Source of the DNA: OMOG01 sp041485845
GTDB lineage: Bacteria > Acidobacteriota > Terriglobia > Bryobacterales > Bryobacteraceae
NCBI GenBank assembly: GCA_041485845.1
Contig: JBGPKH010000086.1
Coordinates: 1 to 19,539, forward strand
Direction of reading: 5' to 3'
Length of the DNA stretch: 19,539 bases
Notes under the pieces: model-generated
What the model saw: only the letters and a program-made list of their open reading frames with translations
Database searches by the model: none
Told to the model about the DNA's origin: nothing
Part shown: positions 1-7,784 of the stretch, piece by piece
How positions within the stretch are numbered: position 1 is the stretch's first letter
Layout of the letters: each line of letters starts with the position of its first letter
Made by a program: the position numbers and the translations under genes

Positions 1-846
1 GCCGGGGCCGAAATCAGCGACATCGAGTTCGTGCAGTTTCATCCCACCGCGCTGCACGTGGAAGGCGCGCCGCGGTTTCTGCTCTCCGAGGCGCTGCGCG
101 GCGAAGGCGCGCAATTGCGCAACCGGGAGGGCGAACGCTTCATGGAACGGTACCATCCGCTGAAGGAACTGGCGCCGCGCGACGTGGTGGCGCGCGCCAT
201 CGTCGCGGAGATGACCCGCACCGCCGAGCCGCACGTGTTCCTGGATCTGACGCATCGCGAGAGCGGGTTCGTTCGCGGGCGGTTTCCTCGCATCTACGAG
301 ACGTGCCTGCGCTACGGCGTGGACCTCGAGCGCCGCGCCGCGCCGGTAGCGCCCGCGGCGCATTACGCCATGGGCGGCGTGTGGACGGACCTGGACGGGC
401 GCACCACGATTCCGCGGCTGTTCGCGGCGGGCGAGGCGGCGTGCACGGGCGTTCACGGCGCCAATCGGCTGGCGAGCAACTCGCTGCTGGAGGGCTTGGT
501 GTTCGGCGCGCGGGCGGGGCGTGCGATGCGGGAAGTGGGACAGGCCTCCCGGCCTGTCGCGCAGGCCGCACGGGCCGCCGGCTTGGACAGGCCGGGAGGC
601 CTGTCCCACATCGCCTGGGAGAAGTGCGGCATCATACGCGATGGCGACGGACTCCGGGAAGCCATCCGCCTGCTCGAACCGCACACCTGCGACAACGCGG
701 CGCTGGTGGCGCTGCTGATCGCCCGCTGCGCTCTGGCGCGCGAAGAGAGCCGCGGTGCGCATTACCGCACCGACTATCCAAAGATACGGACCGCATTCGC
801 GCGGCATTCGTACATTCAAAAGAATGCAGACGTCACCTTCCGATAG
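1..846 (+). CDS. nadB: L-aspartate oxidase, C-terminal half (5' end outside window)
   Basis: This is the FAD enzyme that oxidises L-aspartate to iminoaspartate, the first step of bacterial NAD synthesis; it works in the cytoplasm with NadA. The frame is open from base 1, so the gene starts upstream; 281 residues are visible. They contain the substrate/FAD-domain motifs FVQFHPTAL, SEALRGEGA, ELAPRDVVARAI, HYAMGGV and GANRLASNSLLEGLVFG, matching the active-site His, Glu, Arg, His and Arg of the family. The helical C-terminal domain follows (WEKCGIIRDGDGLREA, then ESRGAHYRTDYP). The linker between the two domains is unusual: about 25 codons are supplied by a large palindrome (535-609) and resemble nothing in other NadB proteins. 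The last 23 bases overlap the likely start of the next gene. The succinate dehydrogenase/fumarate reductase flavoprotein is an alternative family, but the ESRGAHYRTDYP tail with this compact end fits NadB. Confidence 0.93.
   Translation, partial: AGAEISDIEFVQFHPTALHVEGAPRFLLSEALRGEGAQLRNREGERFMERYHPLKELAPRDVVARAIVAEMTRTAEPHVFLDLTHRESGFVRGRFPRIYETCLRYGVDLERRAAPVAPAAHYAMGGVWTDLDGRTTIPRLFAAGEAACTGVHGANRLASNSLLEGLVFGARAGRAMREVGQASRPVAQAARAAGLDRPGGLSHIAWEKCGIIRDGDGLREAIRLLEPHTCDNAALVALLIARCALAREESRGAHYRTDYPKIRTAFARHSYIQKNADVTFR
535..609. repeat. Nested perfect palindrome inside nadB
   Basis: Two 24-bp arms (535-558 and 586-609) are exact reverse complements separated by 27 bases. Each arm is itself a small hairpin: GACAGGCC, a TCCC loop, then GGCCTGTC. 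The whole unit is 75 bases, a multiple of three without in-frame stops, so nadB stays open. It looks like a REP/MITE-type mobile palindrome that inserted into or replaced the interdomain linker. Whether it is repeated elsewhere in the genome cannot be seen here. Confidence 0.85.
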
Positions 847-2101
847 AAGGCAGCAGGCCGATAGACGGCAACAGGCCATCGCTCCGGTATGCGCGCTCCT
901 GGCTCTGTCCGCCGGGATGATTCCGGAGGCCAGCCCGTCGTCCGTCTTCTGGACGGCGCCCTCGATCCTGGTGGCGGCCATGCTGATCGCCTGGGCGGCC
1001 GAATCGGCGCAGTTCTTCATCGCGCAGGGGTTCGCGCTCGCCATCCTGGCGTGGCTGCAAACGCTGCCGGAATTCGCGGTGGAGGCGGTGCTCGCGTGGA
1101 GACAGCAAGTCCCGCTCCTGATGGCCAACCTGACCGGCGCGTTGCGGCTGCTCACCGGATTGGGGTGGCCGATGATCTATGCCACCGCGGCGGTGTTCCA
1201 TCGGAAGAGGCGAGGGCGGCCGCTGTTCGAAATCCGCCTGGCGGATGAGCACTGCGTGGAAGTCGTGGGTCTTCTGGCCGCCATGGTATACGCGGCCGTC
1301 ATCTGCGCGAAGAGTTCGCTCACGGTGGTGGACGCGGCCATCCTCATCGCGATTTACGTGGCCTACCTGATGGTCCTGAGCCGCATGCCGTCCGAGGAAG
1401 CGGAGAACATCGAGGACCTGGAACTGGTGCCGCGCACCATTGTGACGGCTCCGAAGAATATGCGCGTCGCCGCCATCGCCGGCCTGTTCCTGGGCGGCGG
1501 GGCGCTCATCTATTTCACCGCCGAGCCGTTCCTGGCGAGCTTGCTGGCCGTTTCGGCAACGCTCGGCGTGCCCAATTTCATCTTCGTGCAGTGGGTGGCG
1601 CCGTTCGTTTCGGAGTTCCCGGAAAAGGTGTCGGCGTTTTACTGGGCGCGGACGGTGGACCGGGCGTCCACAGCGCTGATGAACATGGTGTCGAGCAACA
1701 TCAACCAGTGGACGCTGCTGGCGGCCATGCTGCCGATCACCTACTCGCTCAGCCGCGGCGCCGTCTCCGCCATTCCTCTCGATGGCCAGCAGCAGTTCGA
1801 GTTGCTCATGACCCTGGGCCAATCCCTGCTGGCCGCGTTGTTCCTCGTCGATATGCGTCTGCGCTGGTGGGAGGCCGCCGGGCTGTTCGGCCTGTGGGGG
1901 ATACAGTTCGCCTTCTCCCCGGTGAAGCCCGGCCCGAGCCTGGCGGGCTTTCTGGCGACCCACATTCATCTCTGGGTGACTGTGGCCTATTTTGCCTGGT
2001 GCGCGGTGGAAATCGCCAGGATGCTGACCGGGCGCCGGCGGCCGGAGGCGTTCCGGTGGTTCGGCGTAATGTGGGGCAGGCACATTCACCGGGTGGGTTA
2101 G
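824..2101 (+). CDS. CaCA-family (Na+/Ca2+ exchanger-like) membrane protein
   Basis: A polytopic membrane protein of about 425 residues with two inverted exchanger-type alpha repeats. Repeat 1 is LQTLPEFAVEAVLAW (about residues 78-92) followed by MANLTGA. Repeat 2 is VSEFPEKVSAFYWART (about 262-277) followed by MVSSNINQW. The P-E pairs in helices, each followed by a downstream Asn-containing helix, are the ion-binding signature of the calcium/cation antiporter superfamily. Between the halves lies a cytosolic loop with an acidic stretch (SEEAENIEDLE). The likely role is sodium- or proton-coupled cation exchange at the inner membrane; the ion is not predictable. The frame is open upstream into nadB. 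I chose ATG 824, which overlaps nadB by 23 bases; ATG 917 is an alternative because residues before it are low-complexity (DRRQQ twice). Distant from characterised exchangers. Confidence 0.75.
   Translation: MQTSPSDRRQQADRRQQAIAPVCALLALSAGMIPEASPSSVFWTAPSILVAAMLIAWAAESAQFFIAQGFALAILAWLQTLPEFAVEAVLAWRQQVPLLMANLTGALRLLTGLGWPMIYATAAVFHRKRRGRPLFEIRLADEHCVEVVGLLAAMVYAAVICAKSSLTVVDAAILIAIYVAYLMVLSRMPSEEAENIEDLELVPRTIVTAPKNMRVAAIAGLFLGGGALIYFTAEPFLASLLAVSATLGVPNFIFVQWVAPFVSEFPEKVSAFYWARTVDRASTALMNMVSSNINQWTLLAAMLPITYSLSRGAVSAIPLDGQQQFELLMTLGQSLLAALFLVDMRLRWWEAAGLFGLWGIQFAFSPVKPGPSLAGFLATHIHLWVTVAYFAWCAVEIARMLTGRRRPEAFRWFGVMWGRHIHRVG
841..876 (+). repeat. Imperfect 18-bp tandem duplication at the nadB/exchanger junction
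   Basis: Two adjacent 18-base units (841-858 and 859-876) differ at only two positions. They span the nadB stop codon and encode the repeated DRRQQ in the exchanger N-terminus. They also place a second copy of the CGATAG hexamer that ends nadB just downstream. Confidence 0.7.
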
Positions 2102-2135
2102 GGTCCGGTGCGATAAAATAAGGGTCACACGAACA

Positions 2136-2675
2136 ATGAAACAAAAGATACGGTCGACGACGGTGATTTGTGTCCGCCGCGATAACAAGGTTGTGATGGC
2201 CGGCGACGGACAGGTCACCATCGGTCACGAAGTATTGAAGGCGTCGGCCAAAAAGCTCCGCAGGCTTTACAACGACAAGATCCTGGCCGGGTTCGCGGGC
2301 TCCACGGCCGACGCGTTCGCGCTCTTCTCGCGCTTCGAATCGAAGCTGGAGCAGTTCAACGGCAACCTGCCGCGCTCGGTGGTGGAACTCGCCAAGGAAT
2401 GGCGCACCGACCGGGTGCTGCGCCACCTGGAGGCCCTGCTGCTTGTGGCCGACCTCAAGAGCACCTACCTGGTAAGCGGCAACGGAGACGTGATCGAGCC
2501 GGACGAAGGCATCGCCGCCATCGGTTCGGGCGGACCCTTCGCCACGGCCGCCGGCACCGCCCTGCTGCGCAATACCAAGCTCTCCGCCAAGCGCATCGCC
2601 GAAGAGGCCATGGCCATCGCGGGCAGTATCTGCATCTACACCAACGACAACGTCACGTACGAGGAGCTCGAGTAG
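2136..2675 (+). CDS. hslV: ATP-dependent protease subunit HslV (ClpQ)
   Basis: Proteolytic subunit of the HslUV (ClpYQ) cytoplasmic protease, an N-terminal-threonine peptidase related to proteasome beta subunits that assembles as a double hexamer. The 179-residue product aligns along its length with the family: STTVICVRRDNKVVMAGDGQ, then KKLRRLYNDKILAGFAGSTA, ELAKEWRTDR, GSGGPFATAAG and ICIYTND. The predicted catalytic Thr is residue 8 (of T8-T9), so the seven residues MKQKIRS must be removed as a short propeptide, unlike E. coli where Thr follows the initiator Met. ATG 2136 follows an AAGGGT element about 10 bases upstream. The gene lies 34 bases after the exchanger gene and 2 bases before hslU, whose ribosome-binding site (GAGGAG, 2661-2666) is inside the hslV 3' end. 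Confidence 0.97.
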   Translation: MKQKIRSTTVICVRRDNKVVMAGDGQVTIGHEVLKASAKKLRRLYNDKILAGFAGSTADAFALFSRFESKLEQFNGNLPRSVVELAKEWRTDRVLRHLEALLLVADLKSTYLVSGNGDVIEPDEGIAAIGSGGPFATAAGTALLRNTKLSAKRIAEEAMAIAGSICIYTNDNVTYEELE

Positions 2676-2677
2676 CC

Positions 2678-4036
2678 ATGGTGATCTATCTTCCCGGCCA
2701 GTCGGTGGATGAGGAGCCGATTCTCGACGAGCTGACTCCTCGCGAGATTGTGCGCGAGCTCGACAAGCACGTGGTAGGGCAGGCGGAGGCCAAGCGCGCG
2801 GTGGCCATCGCGCTGCGCAACCGCATCCGGCGGCAGAAACTCGCTCCCGAAATGGCCGAAGAGGTGATGCCCAAGAACATCCTCATGATCGGCCCCACGG
2901 GTGTCGGCAAGACCGAGCTGGCGCGCCGTCTGGCACGGCTCTCGAATTCGCCGTTCATGAAAGTAGAGGCCAGCAAGTTCACCGAAGTGGGCTACGTGGG
3001 CCGCGACGTGGAGTCGATGATCCGCGACCTGGTGGATATCGCCATCGACATGGTGCGCGAGGAGCGGCTCGACGAAGTGGCCGACCGCGCGGAGCTGAAC
3101 GCCGAGGACCGGCTGCTCGACCTTCTGATGCCGCCGCAACCGGAACCCAGCGAGAGCGTCGAGCGCACCCGCGAGAAGCTGCGCGAGCGCCTGCGCGAGG
3201 GAAAGCTCGACGAGCGGCTGGTGGAGCTGGATGTCAAGGATCGCGCCCCGACGCTGGAGGTCACCACCAACACCGGCATCGAGGACATGGGTATCAACCT
3301 GAAAGACATGCTGCCCAGCCTGTTCGGGCAGAAGACGCGGCGCCGCAAGATGCGGGTGGCGGAAGCGCTCGACTACCTGGTGCAGGAAGAGGAGCAGAAG
3401 CTCATCGACATGGACCAGGTGACGCGCGTGGCGCTGGAACGGGTGGAATCGAGCGGCATCATTTTCCTGGACGAGATCGACAAGATCGCGGGGCGCGAAT
3501 CGGGGCACGGTCCGGATGTGAGCCGCGAGGGCGTGCAGCGCGACATTCTGCCGATCGTGGAAGGAACTACGGTCAACACGCGTTACGGCTTCGTGCGCAC
3601 GGACCACATTCTGTTCATCGCCGCGGGCGCGTTCCACGTTTCCAAGCCGAGCGATCTGATCCCCGAATTGCAGGGACGGTTTCCGATCCGCGTGGAGCTG
3701 AAATCGCTCACGGTGGAGGATTTCATCCGCATCCTGAAGGAGCCCAAGAACGCGCTGGCGAAGCAGTACACGGCGCTGCTGGAGACGGAAGGCATCAAGC
3801 TGACCTTGACCGACGACGCGCTGGAGGAAGTCGCGCGGTTCGCCGCGGTGGTGAACGAGTCAGCCGAGAACATCGGCGCGCGGCGGCTGCACACGATCAT
3901 GGAGAAGCTGCTGGAAGAAATATCGTTCGAGGGTCCGGACTTGAAGAAGAAATCGGTGAAGGTGGACGCCAACTACGTTCGCAAGCAGCTCGCCGACATC
4001 GTCAAGGACCAGGATCTGAGCCGCTATATTTTGTAG
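2678..4036 (+). CDS. hslU: ATP-dependent protease ATPase subunit HslU (ClpY)
   Basis: AAA+ unfoldase of 452 residues that recognises substrates and feeds them into HslV. Visible motifs are the Walker A GPTGVGKT (72-79), the pore-loop GYVGRD (105-110), the inserted I domain (about 115-235, charged and helical with a family-typical ANTG-like TTNTGIEDMG), Walker B IIFLDEID (261-268), the arginine-finger region LQGRFPIRVEL (331-341) and the sensor-2 GARRLHT (400-406). The C-terminus ends in SRYIL, the tail that docks into HslV to activate it. ATG 2678 is chosen because it is two bases after the hslV stop, follows GAGGAG, and begins the family-conserved region; the same frame is open farther upstream but that is hslV in another frame. 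Full length and apparently functional. Confidence 0.97.
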   Translation: MVIYLPGQSVDEEPILDELTPREIVRELDKHVVGQAEAKRAVAIALRNRIRRQKLAPEMAEEVMPKNILMIGPTGVGKTELARRLARLSNSPFMKVEASKFTEVGYVGRDVESMIRDLVDIAIDMVREERLDEVADRAELNAEDRLLDLLMPPQPEPSESVERTREKLRERLREGKLDERLVELDVKDRAPTLEVTTNTGIEDMGINLKDMLPSLFGQKTRRRKMRVAEALDYLVQEEEQKLIDMDQVTRVALERVESSGIIFLDEIDKIAGRESGHGPDVSREGVQRDILPIVEGTTVNTRYGFVRTDHILFIAAGAFHVSKPSDLIPELQGRFPIRVELKSLTVEDFIRILKEPKNALAKQYTALLETEGIKLTLTDDALEEVARFAAVVNESAENIGARRLHTIMEKLLEEISFEGPDLKKKSVKVDANYVRKQLADIVKDQDLSRYIL

Positions 4037-4065
4037 CGGGAAAACCAGAGAGCCGCCGTCTACGA

Positions 4066-4071
4066 TAGAAT
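4066..4071 (+). promoter_or_regulatory. Possible -10 element before the kinase gene
   Basis: TAGAAT 13 bases before the kinase ATG, in a 47-base gap after hslU. The 10-mer TAGAATCGTT recurs upstream of the 8102 gene. No good -35 box is visible, so this is weak. Confidence 0.3.
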
Positions 4072-4083
4072 CGTTGGAAATCT

Positions 4084-6630
4084 ATGCTCCTGGCATCCGG
4101 CACCAGCCTGGGTCCCTACGAGATCCTTGCGCCAATCGGTGCGGGTGGCATGGGCGAGGTGTACCGCGCTCGCGATACTCGGTTGAGACGCGAAGTAGCG
4201 ATCAAGGTCGCCGGGGAGCGTTTCAGCGGACGCTTTCAACGGGAAGCCGAGGCGATCTCGTCGCTAAACCACCCGAACATCTGCACGCTGTATGACGTAG
4301 GCCCCAACTATCTCGTAATGGAGCTCGTGGAGGGCGAGACGCTCTCCGCGCACTTGCGGAAGGGTCCACTGCGTATCGATCTGGCGCTGCGGTACGGGCA
4401 GCAGATTGCCGATGGGATGACGGCTGCGCATGCGCGGGGCATCGTCCACCGGGACCTGAAACCGGGCAACATCATGATCACCCGGAATGGAATCAAGATT
4501 CTGGATTTCGGCCTGGCAAAGCTCGCACCGATGGGAGATGAGGTCCAGACGGAAACATTGACGGCCAGCCGCGCGATCGTCGGGACACCGGCCTACATGG
4601 CGCCTGAACAGTTAGAAGGGAAGGAGTCGGACCCGCGAACGGACATTTTCGCTCTGGGAATCGTGCTGTACGAGATGGCAGCGGGGAAACGCCCGTTCGC
4701 CGGCGACAGCCAGGCGGCGCTGGTCGCCGACATCATGCGCGCCGAGGCGCCTGCTATACCGGACGCGCCGCCCCAGTTCGCCCACATCGTGGCACGGTGT
4801 CTGGCCAAGGATCCGGCCAACCGGTGGCAGTCAGCCTCCGACGTGAGACTGGAACTGGAATGGGCCGGTTCCAGTCAGGCGGCGCCGGTCTCGCCTTTGC
4901 CGCGGCCTGCTTCCCGCCGGTGGCTGCTCGGCGGGGTGGCCGTGGCAGCCCTTGCGATAGGGATCGTCGGGACCGTGGCTTGGCTCCGCCAAGCAACTCC
5001 GGAAGAACGCGTCTATCGTTTCTCCCTGGCTCCGCCGCCGGATACGGAGTTTCTCAATGTGCCTAACCGCACCGGCCTGGCACTTTCTCCCGACGGCCAC
5101 ACGCTTGTGTTTCTCGGAATCCGCAACGGCCAGTCCCGGCTCTGGGCTCAACGGCTCGACTCGCAGGCGGCTCGGGAACTGGCGGGGACCGAGAATGCCG
5201 CGGCGCCGTTCTGGTCGCCCGACGGCCGCTCGGTGGGCTTTTTCGCCGGCGGCAGCTTGAAGAGAATCGATCTCGACGGCAGCAATCTCCAGGTTCTGAC
5301 CGATATCCAGGCACCCCGCGGCGCGGCGTGGGGCGCCGACGGCACAATCCTGTTTTCGCCTTCCAACAGAGTGAATACCGGCCTGTATCGAATTCCCGCC
5401 ACTGGCGGCAAGGCCGTACAGGTGACCACCGTGGACCGTGCCAACCGGGAGACGTACCATTCGCATCCCGTCTTGCTTCGGGACGGAAGGCGCTTCCTGT
5501 ATCGGACCCAGGGCACAGCCGGGGCGATCTACGCCGGCTCGTTCGACGACTCGAAATGGAAGGCCAGCGTGATGCCAGGCAGCAATTGGGTTGAACTGGC
5601 GCATCCGAGCCCCAGCGGGCCGCATTATCTGGTATGGAACCGGGGTGCGACCATCGTCGCGCAGACGTGGGACCCCGCTTCCCTTCATCTTTCCGGTGAA
5701 CCGGCGCCGCTCGGGGGGCCCGTCGGCGTCCTTGCACCCTATGCGGCATATACCGTTTCCGACTCCGGCCTGCTGGTTTACGCCGGCCCAGCCGACCTTC
5801 AATTACAGTGGGTGGACCGGACCGGCAAGCCGCTGGGTGTCCTGGGTGAACCGGGACAATTCGGCTCGCCGTCGCTTTCGCCCGACGGGGGCAAAGTGGC
5901 GGCACAGAAAGACGGCACGTTGGTGGTCATTGATGTGCGACGCGGCGTGACAAGCCGTATCGCCACTAGCGTAGGCGCGCCCGTGTGGTCGCCCGACAGC
6001 AGACGGCTGGCCTTCGGACGCGGCGGAAGAGTCGTAATTGTCAACGCCGACGGCACGGGCACGGAAGCCTTGCTACCCTCCTCCGGCGGAAACCAGCATG
6101 TCGACGCATGGACTCCGGATGGTCGCGCTCTGCTCTACTCGGAACTGGGCGCCGAAGGCCGGCGGAGTCTCCGGATAGCGCCGATTGGATCACCGGGGGC
6201 CGCCCGGCCGCTACTCAACAGCACGCACGACGAGATTCACGCCGCAGTTTCGGCGGATGGCCAATGGCTGGCTTACGTCACCGACGAGAGTGGGCGTGAC
6301 GAGGTCTACGTGCAGAAATTGGAAGGCGGACCGAGAACCCAGGTATCCAGCAATGGCGGCAACACGCCAAAATGGCGGAGAGACGGCAGAGAGCTGTTTT
6401 ATGAGGCACGGGACGGCGCCCTGGTCAGCGCGTCCGTCAAACCGGGTGCGGACCGGGTCGAGTTGTCCGCGCCGCAGACCCTATTTGCGCTGCCGGCCAC
6501 TTATGTCGGCGGACATTCCTACGACGCAACGCCCGACGGCCAGCGCTTCCTGGTCATGGCCCCTTTCCGGCCCCGGGCCCACGAGCCACTGACGGTTGTG
6601 GTCAACTGGCCGGCATTACTTCGCAAGTGA
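4084..6630 (+). CDS. Transmembrane Ser/Thr protein kinase with PD40 beta-propeller sensor
   Basis: An 848-residue Hanks-type kinase. Kinase domain residues 12-260: Gly-loop GAGGMGEV (19-26), catalytic Lys in VAIKV (K41), helix-C Glu in QREAEA, HRDLKPGN (122-129), DFG (141-143), and the GTPAYMAPEQ activation-segment end. All catalytic residues are present. The segment between the VAIK lysine and helix C is a few residues shorter than usual. A Pro-rich linker leads to one membrane helix (about 279-300), and the remaining 540 residues are beta-propeller repeats of the WD40-like PD40 type (recurring LSPDG, WSPDG, WTPDG and SADG). The inferred topology is cytoplasmic kinase, extracytoplasmic propeller sensing a ligand or peptide. 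This architecture is very common in Solibacter-type acidobacteria. It follows hslU by 47 bases and may be separately transcribed; its partner substrate is unknown. The SD before ATG 4084 is poor. Confidence 0.95.
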   Translation: MLLASGTSLGPYEILAPIGAGGMGEVYRARDTRLRREVAIKVAGERFSGRFQREAEAISSLNHPNICTLYDVGPNYLVMELVEGETLSAHLRKGPLRIDLALRYGQQIADGMTAAHARGIVHRDLKPGNIMITRNGIKILDFGLAKLAPMGDEVQTETLTASRAIVGTPAYMAPEQLEGKESDPRTDIFALGIVLYEMAAGKRPFAGDSQAALVADIMRAEAPAIPDAPPQFAHIVARCLAKDPANRWQSASDVRLELEWAGSSQAAPVSPLPRPASRRWLLGGVAVAALAIGIVGTVAWLRQATPEERVYRFSLAPPPDTEFLNVPNRTGLALSPDGHTLVFLGIRNGQSRLWAQRLDSQAARELAGTENAAAPFWSPDGRSVGFFAGGSLKRIDLDGSNLQVLTDIQAPRGAAWGADGTILFSPSNRVNTGLYRIPATGGKAVQVTTVDRANRETYHSHPVLLRDGRRFLYRTQGTAGAIYAGSFDDSKWKASVMPGSNWVELAHPSPSGPHYLVWNRGATIVAQTWDPASLHLSGEPAPLGGPVGVLAPYAAYTVSDSGLLVYAGPADLQLQWVDRTGKPLGVLGEPGQFGSPSLSPDGGKVAAQKDGTLVVIDVRRGVTSRIATSVGAPVWSPDSRRLAFGRGGRVVIVNADGTGTEALLPSSGGNQHVDAWTPDGRALLYSELGAEGRRSLRIAPIGSPGAARPLLNSTHDEIHAAVSADGQWLAYVTDESGRDEVYVQKLEGGPRTQVSSNGGNTPKWRRDGRELFYEARDGALVSASVKPGADRVELSAPQTLFALPATYVGGHSYDATPDGQRFLVMAPFRPRAHEPLTVVVNWPALLRK

Positions 6631-6652
6631 CGGACCGGCCGCCCTCCTTCCC

Positions 6653-6851
6653 CTGAATCGGGATCGTCGTGGCCCCCGGCGGGGATGTAGCTCGCGGCCA
6701 GCGCGACCACGATCGGCAGCGCGCCTCCGGCAGCGAAGGGCAGCGGCTGCTGCGACCCGACACCGAACCGCAATGTGCGCAGGAATCTTGCGGCGGCGAT
6801 CGCGGCGGGCAATCCGGCGCCGGCGCTCGCGACACCCCACGCGACAAACCG
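6653..6851 (-). pseudogene. Relic of the C-terminus of an FtsX/MacB-type (ADOP-like) permease
   Basis: Reading the minus strand from 6851 to 6678 gives 58 residues typical of the end of acidobacterial duplicated permeases: RFVAWGVASAGAG, AAIAAARFLRTLRFGVG, then PLPFAAGGALPIVVALAASY and SYIPA. In intact members SYIPA is followed by a basic ARRATTIDP-like tail. Here that tail is only recoverable in another frame (ATTIPIQ, 6673-6653), so there is a frameshift and no family-like C-terminus. Nothing permease-like is visible upstream of 6851. I infer a decayed fragment left after a deletion; it fills the gap after the kinase gene. No other gene is recognisable between 6631 and 7032. Confidence 0.6.
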
Positions 6852-6892
6852 CCCAGCACGTCGCGCGGGGCAGCGTGGGGCTGGCGTTGGTT

Positions 6893-6907
6893 GGTAGAAA
6901 TTCTACC
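6893..6907. repeat. 15-bp palindrome GGTAGAA-A-TTCTACC
   Basis: Perfect 7-bp arms around one central base, about 40 bases beyond the end of the permease relic and 126 bases upstream of the zinc-finger gene. It could be an operator or simply an insertion/deletion scar; no function can be assigned. Confidence 0.45.
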
Positions 6908-7032
6908 CAGGGAAGCCGGGAGCAGACAGGACCGGGGGAGCGGAGATCGCCGAGAAAACCTCAAAGGACGACGGCCAAGGGACGATGCTGGCTGCCCCAC
7001 GAGCAAGCAGGCGAAGGTCTTAAGGTGAAATT

Positions 7033-7299
7033 TTGTTGAGACCAGCCTTCCCTGCGCGGCACCCTATTTACGTGAGGGACAGACGCTTCTACCATCCGAA
7101 AAGGGTCAGACAAATTGCCGAGGAATATTGCATGGGAGCTTTGCCGCCGTCTCAAAGGGCGGCGTTCGAGGATCACTACATCACATGCAGCCGGTGCGCA
7201 GGTATCCTGGAGAGCACCGATCTGTACGTGCGTGCCATGCAAGACGCGGCGCGGGAGATCAGGGGCACCGCCGGCCAACTGGGGGCCGCGGGCTCCTGA
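7033..7299 (+). CDS. Small zinc-finger (anti-sigma-factor-like) protein
   Basis: An 88-residue cytoplasmic protein. Residues about 28-60 contain EEYCMGALPPSQRAAFEDHY followed by TCSRC, that is the His-x3-Cys-x2-Cys pattern of putative zinc-finger/anti-sigma domains (ZAS-like), where a short helix precedes the metal site. There is no membrane helix, so it is not a classic membrane anti-sigma factor; acidobacterial genomes carry many soluble proteins of this shape whose role is unknown. The start is uncertain: TTG 7033 has AAGGTG five bases upstream, while GTG 7072 would give a shorter protein that begins nearer the conserved part. No sigma-factor gene is adjacent. Confidence 0.65.
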   Translation: MLRPAFPARHPIYVRDRRFYHPKRVRQIAEEYCMGALPPSQRAAFEDHYITCSRCAGILESTDLYVRAMQDAAREIRGTAGQLGAAGS

Positions 7300-7337
7300 A
7301 TTTGCTAGACTGATCTGCGGTAACGGAGGTGTCCACG

Positions 7338-7754
7338 ATGTCGAGGGTGCTTTTCTTGTGTCTGGCAGCGGCCGCGGTGTTCGCAGCGGACGATCCCTGG
7401 ACCAAGGTCCGGGATCTCAAGAGCGGCGCCGAACTGCGGATCTACAAAAGGGGCTCGGCGCAACCCCTGCTCGCCAGGATGGACCAGTTAACCAATGAGA
7501 ACCTGATCGTCGTGGTAAAGACCGAGCAGGTGGCCATCGCGCGGGATCAGATCGACCGCGTGGACTACCGCCCGGCGAAACCCCGAATCACCACGGAGAC
7601 GAAGACCAAGACCACCGAAACGGATACCACGCCCGGCCCTCCGGGTCATGGATCGCGGACGCCGGGGACGTCCAGTTCGACCAGTTTCGGTGTGAGTTCC
7701 AAGCCGGACTTCGAGGAGATCTACCGGCGTCCTTCGCTGCCGCCGAAGAAGTAG
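7338..7754 (+). CDS. Secreted hypothetical protein
   Basis: 138 residues. ATG 7338 is preferred over GTG 7329 because GGAGGT (7325-7330) lies seven bases upstream. The N-terminus is a signal peptide (SRVLFLCLAAAAVFA, probable cleavage before ADDPW). The mature part has a compact beta-rich region (KVRDLKSGAELRIYKRG, then ENLIVVVKTEQVAIARDQID) that reads like a small barrel or SH3/LSm-type fold, then a low-complexity Thr/Lys/Pro/Gly/Ser tail (TKTKTTETDTTPGPPG) ending in PSLPPKK. I do not recognise the family with certainty. It probably sits in the periplasm. TAGACT at 7306-7311 may be its -10 box. No functional link to its neighbours is evident. Confidence 0.75.
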   Translation: MSRVLFLCLAAAAVFAADDPWTKVRDLKSGAELRIYKRGSAQPLLARMDQLTNENLIVVVKTEQVAIARDQIDRVDYRPAKPRITTETKTKTTETDTTPGPPGHGSRTPGTSSSTSFGVSSKPDFEEIYRRPSLPPKK

Positions 7755-7784
7755 GCGCTGTGTCGAATTGACCCAAGTATGTGT

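Noticed and set aside
833..2221. Long antisense open frame across the exchanger gene
   Set aside because: Arg/His/Gln-rich translation without family motifs; it is the GC-driven mirror of the real gene on the other strand.
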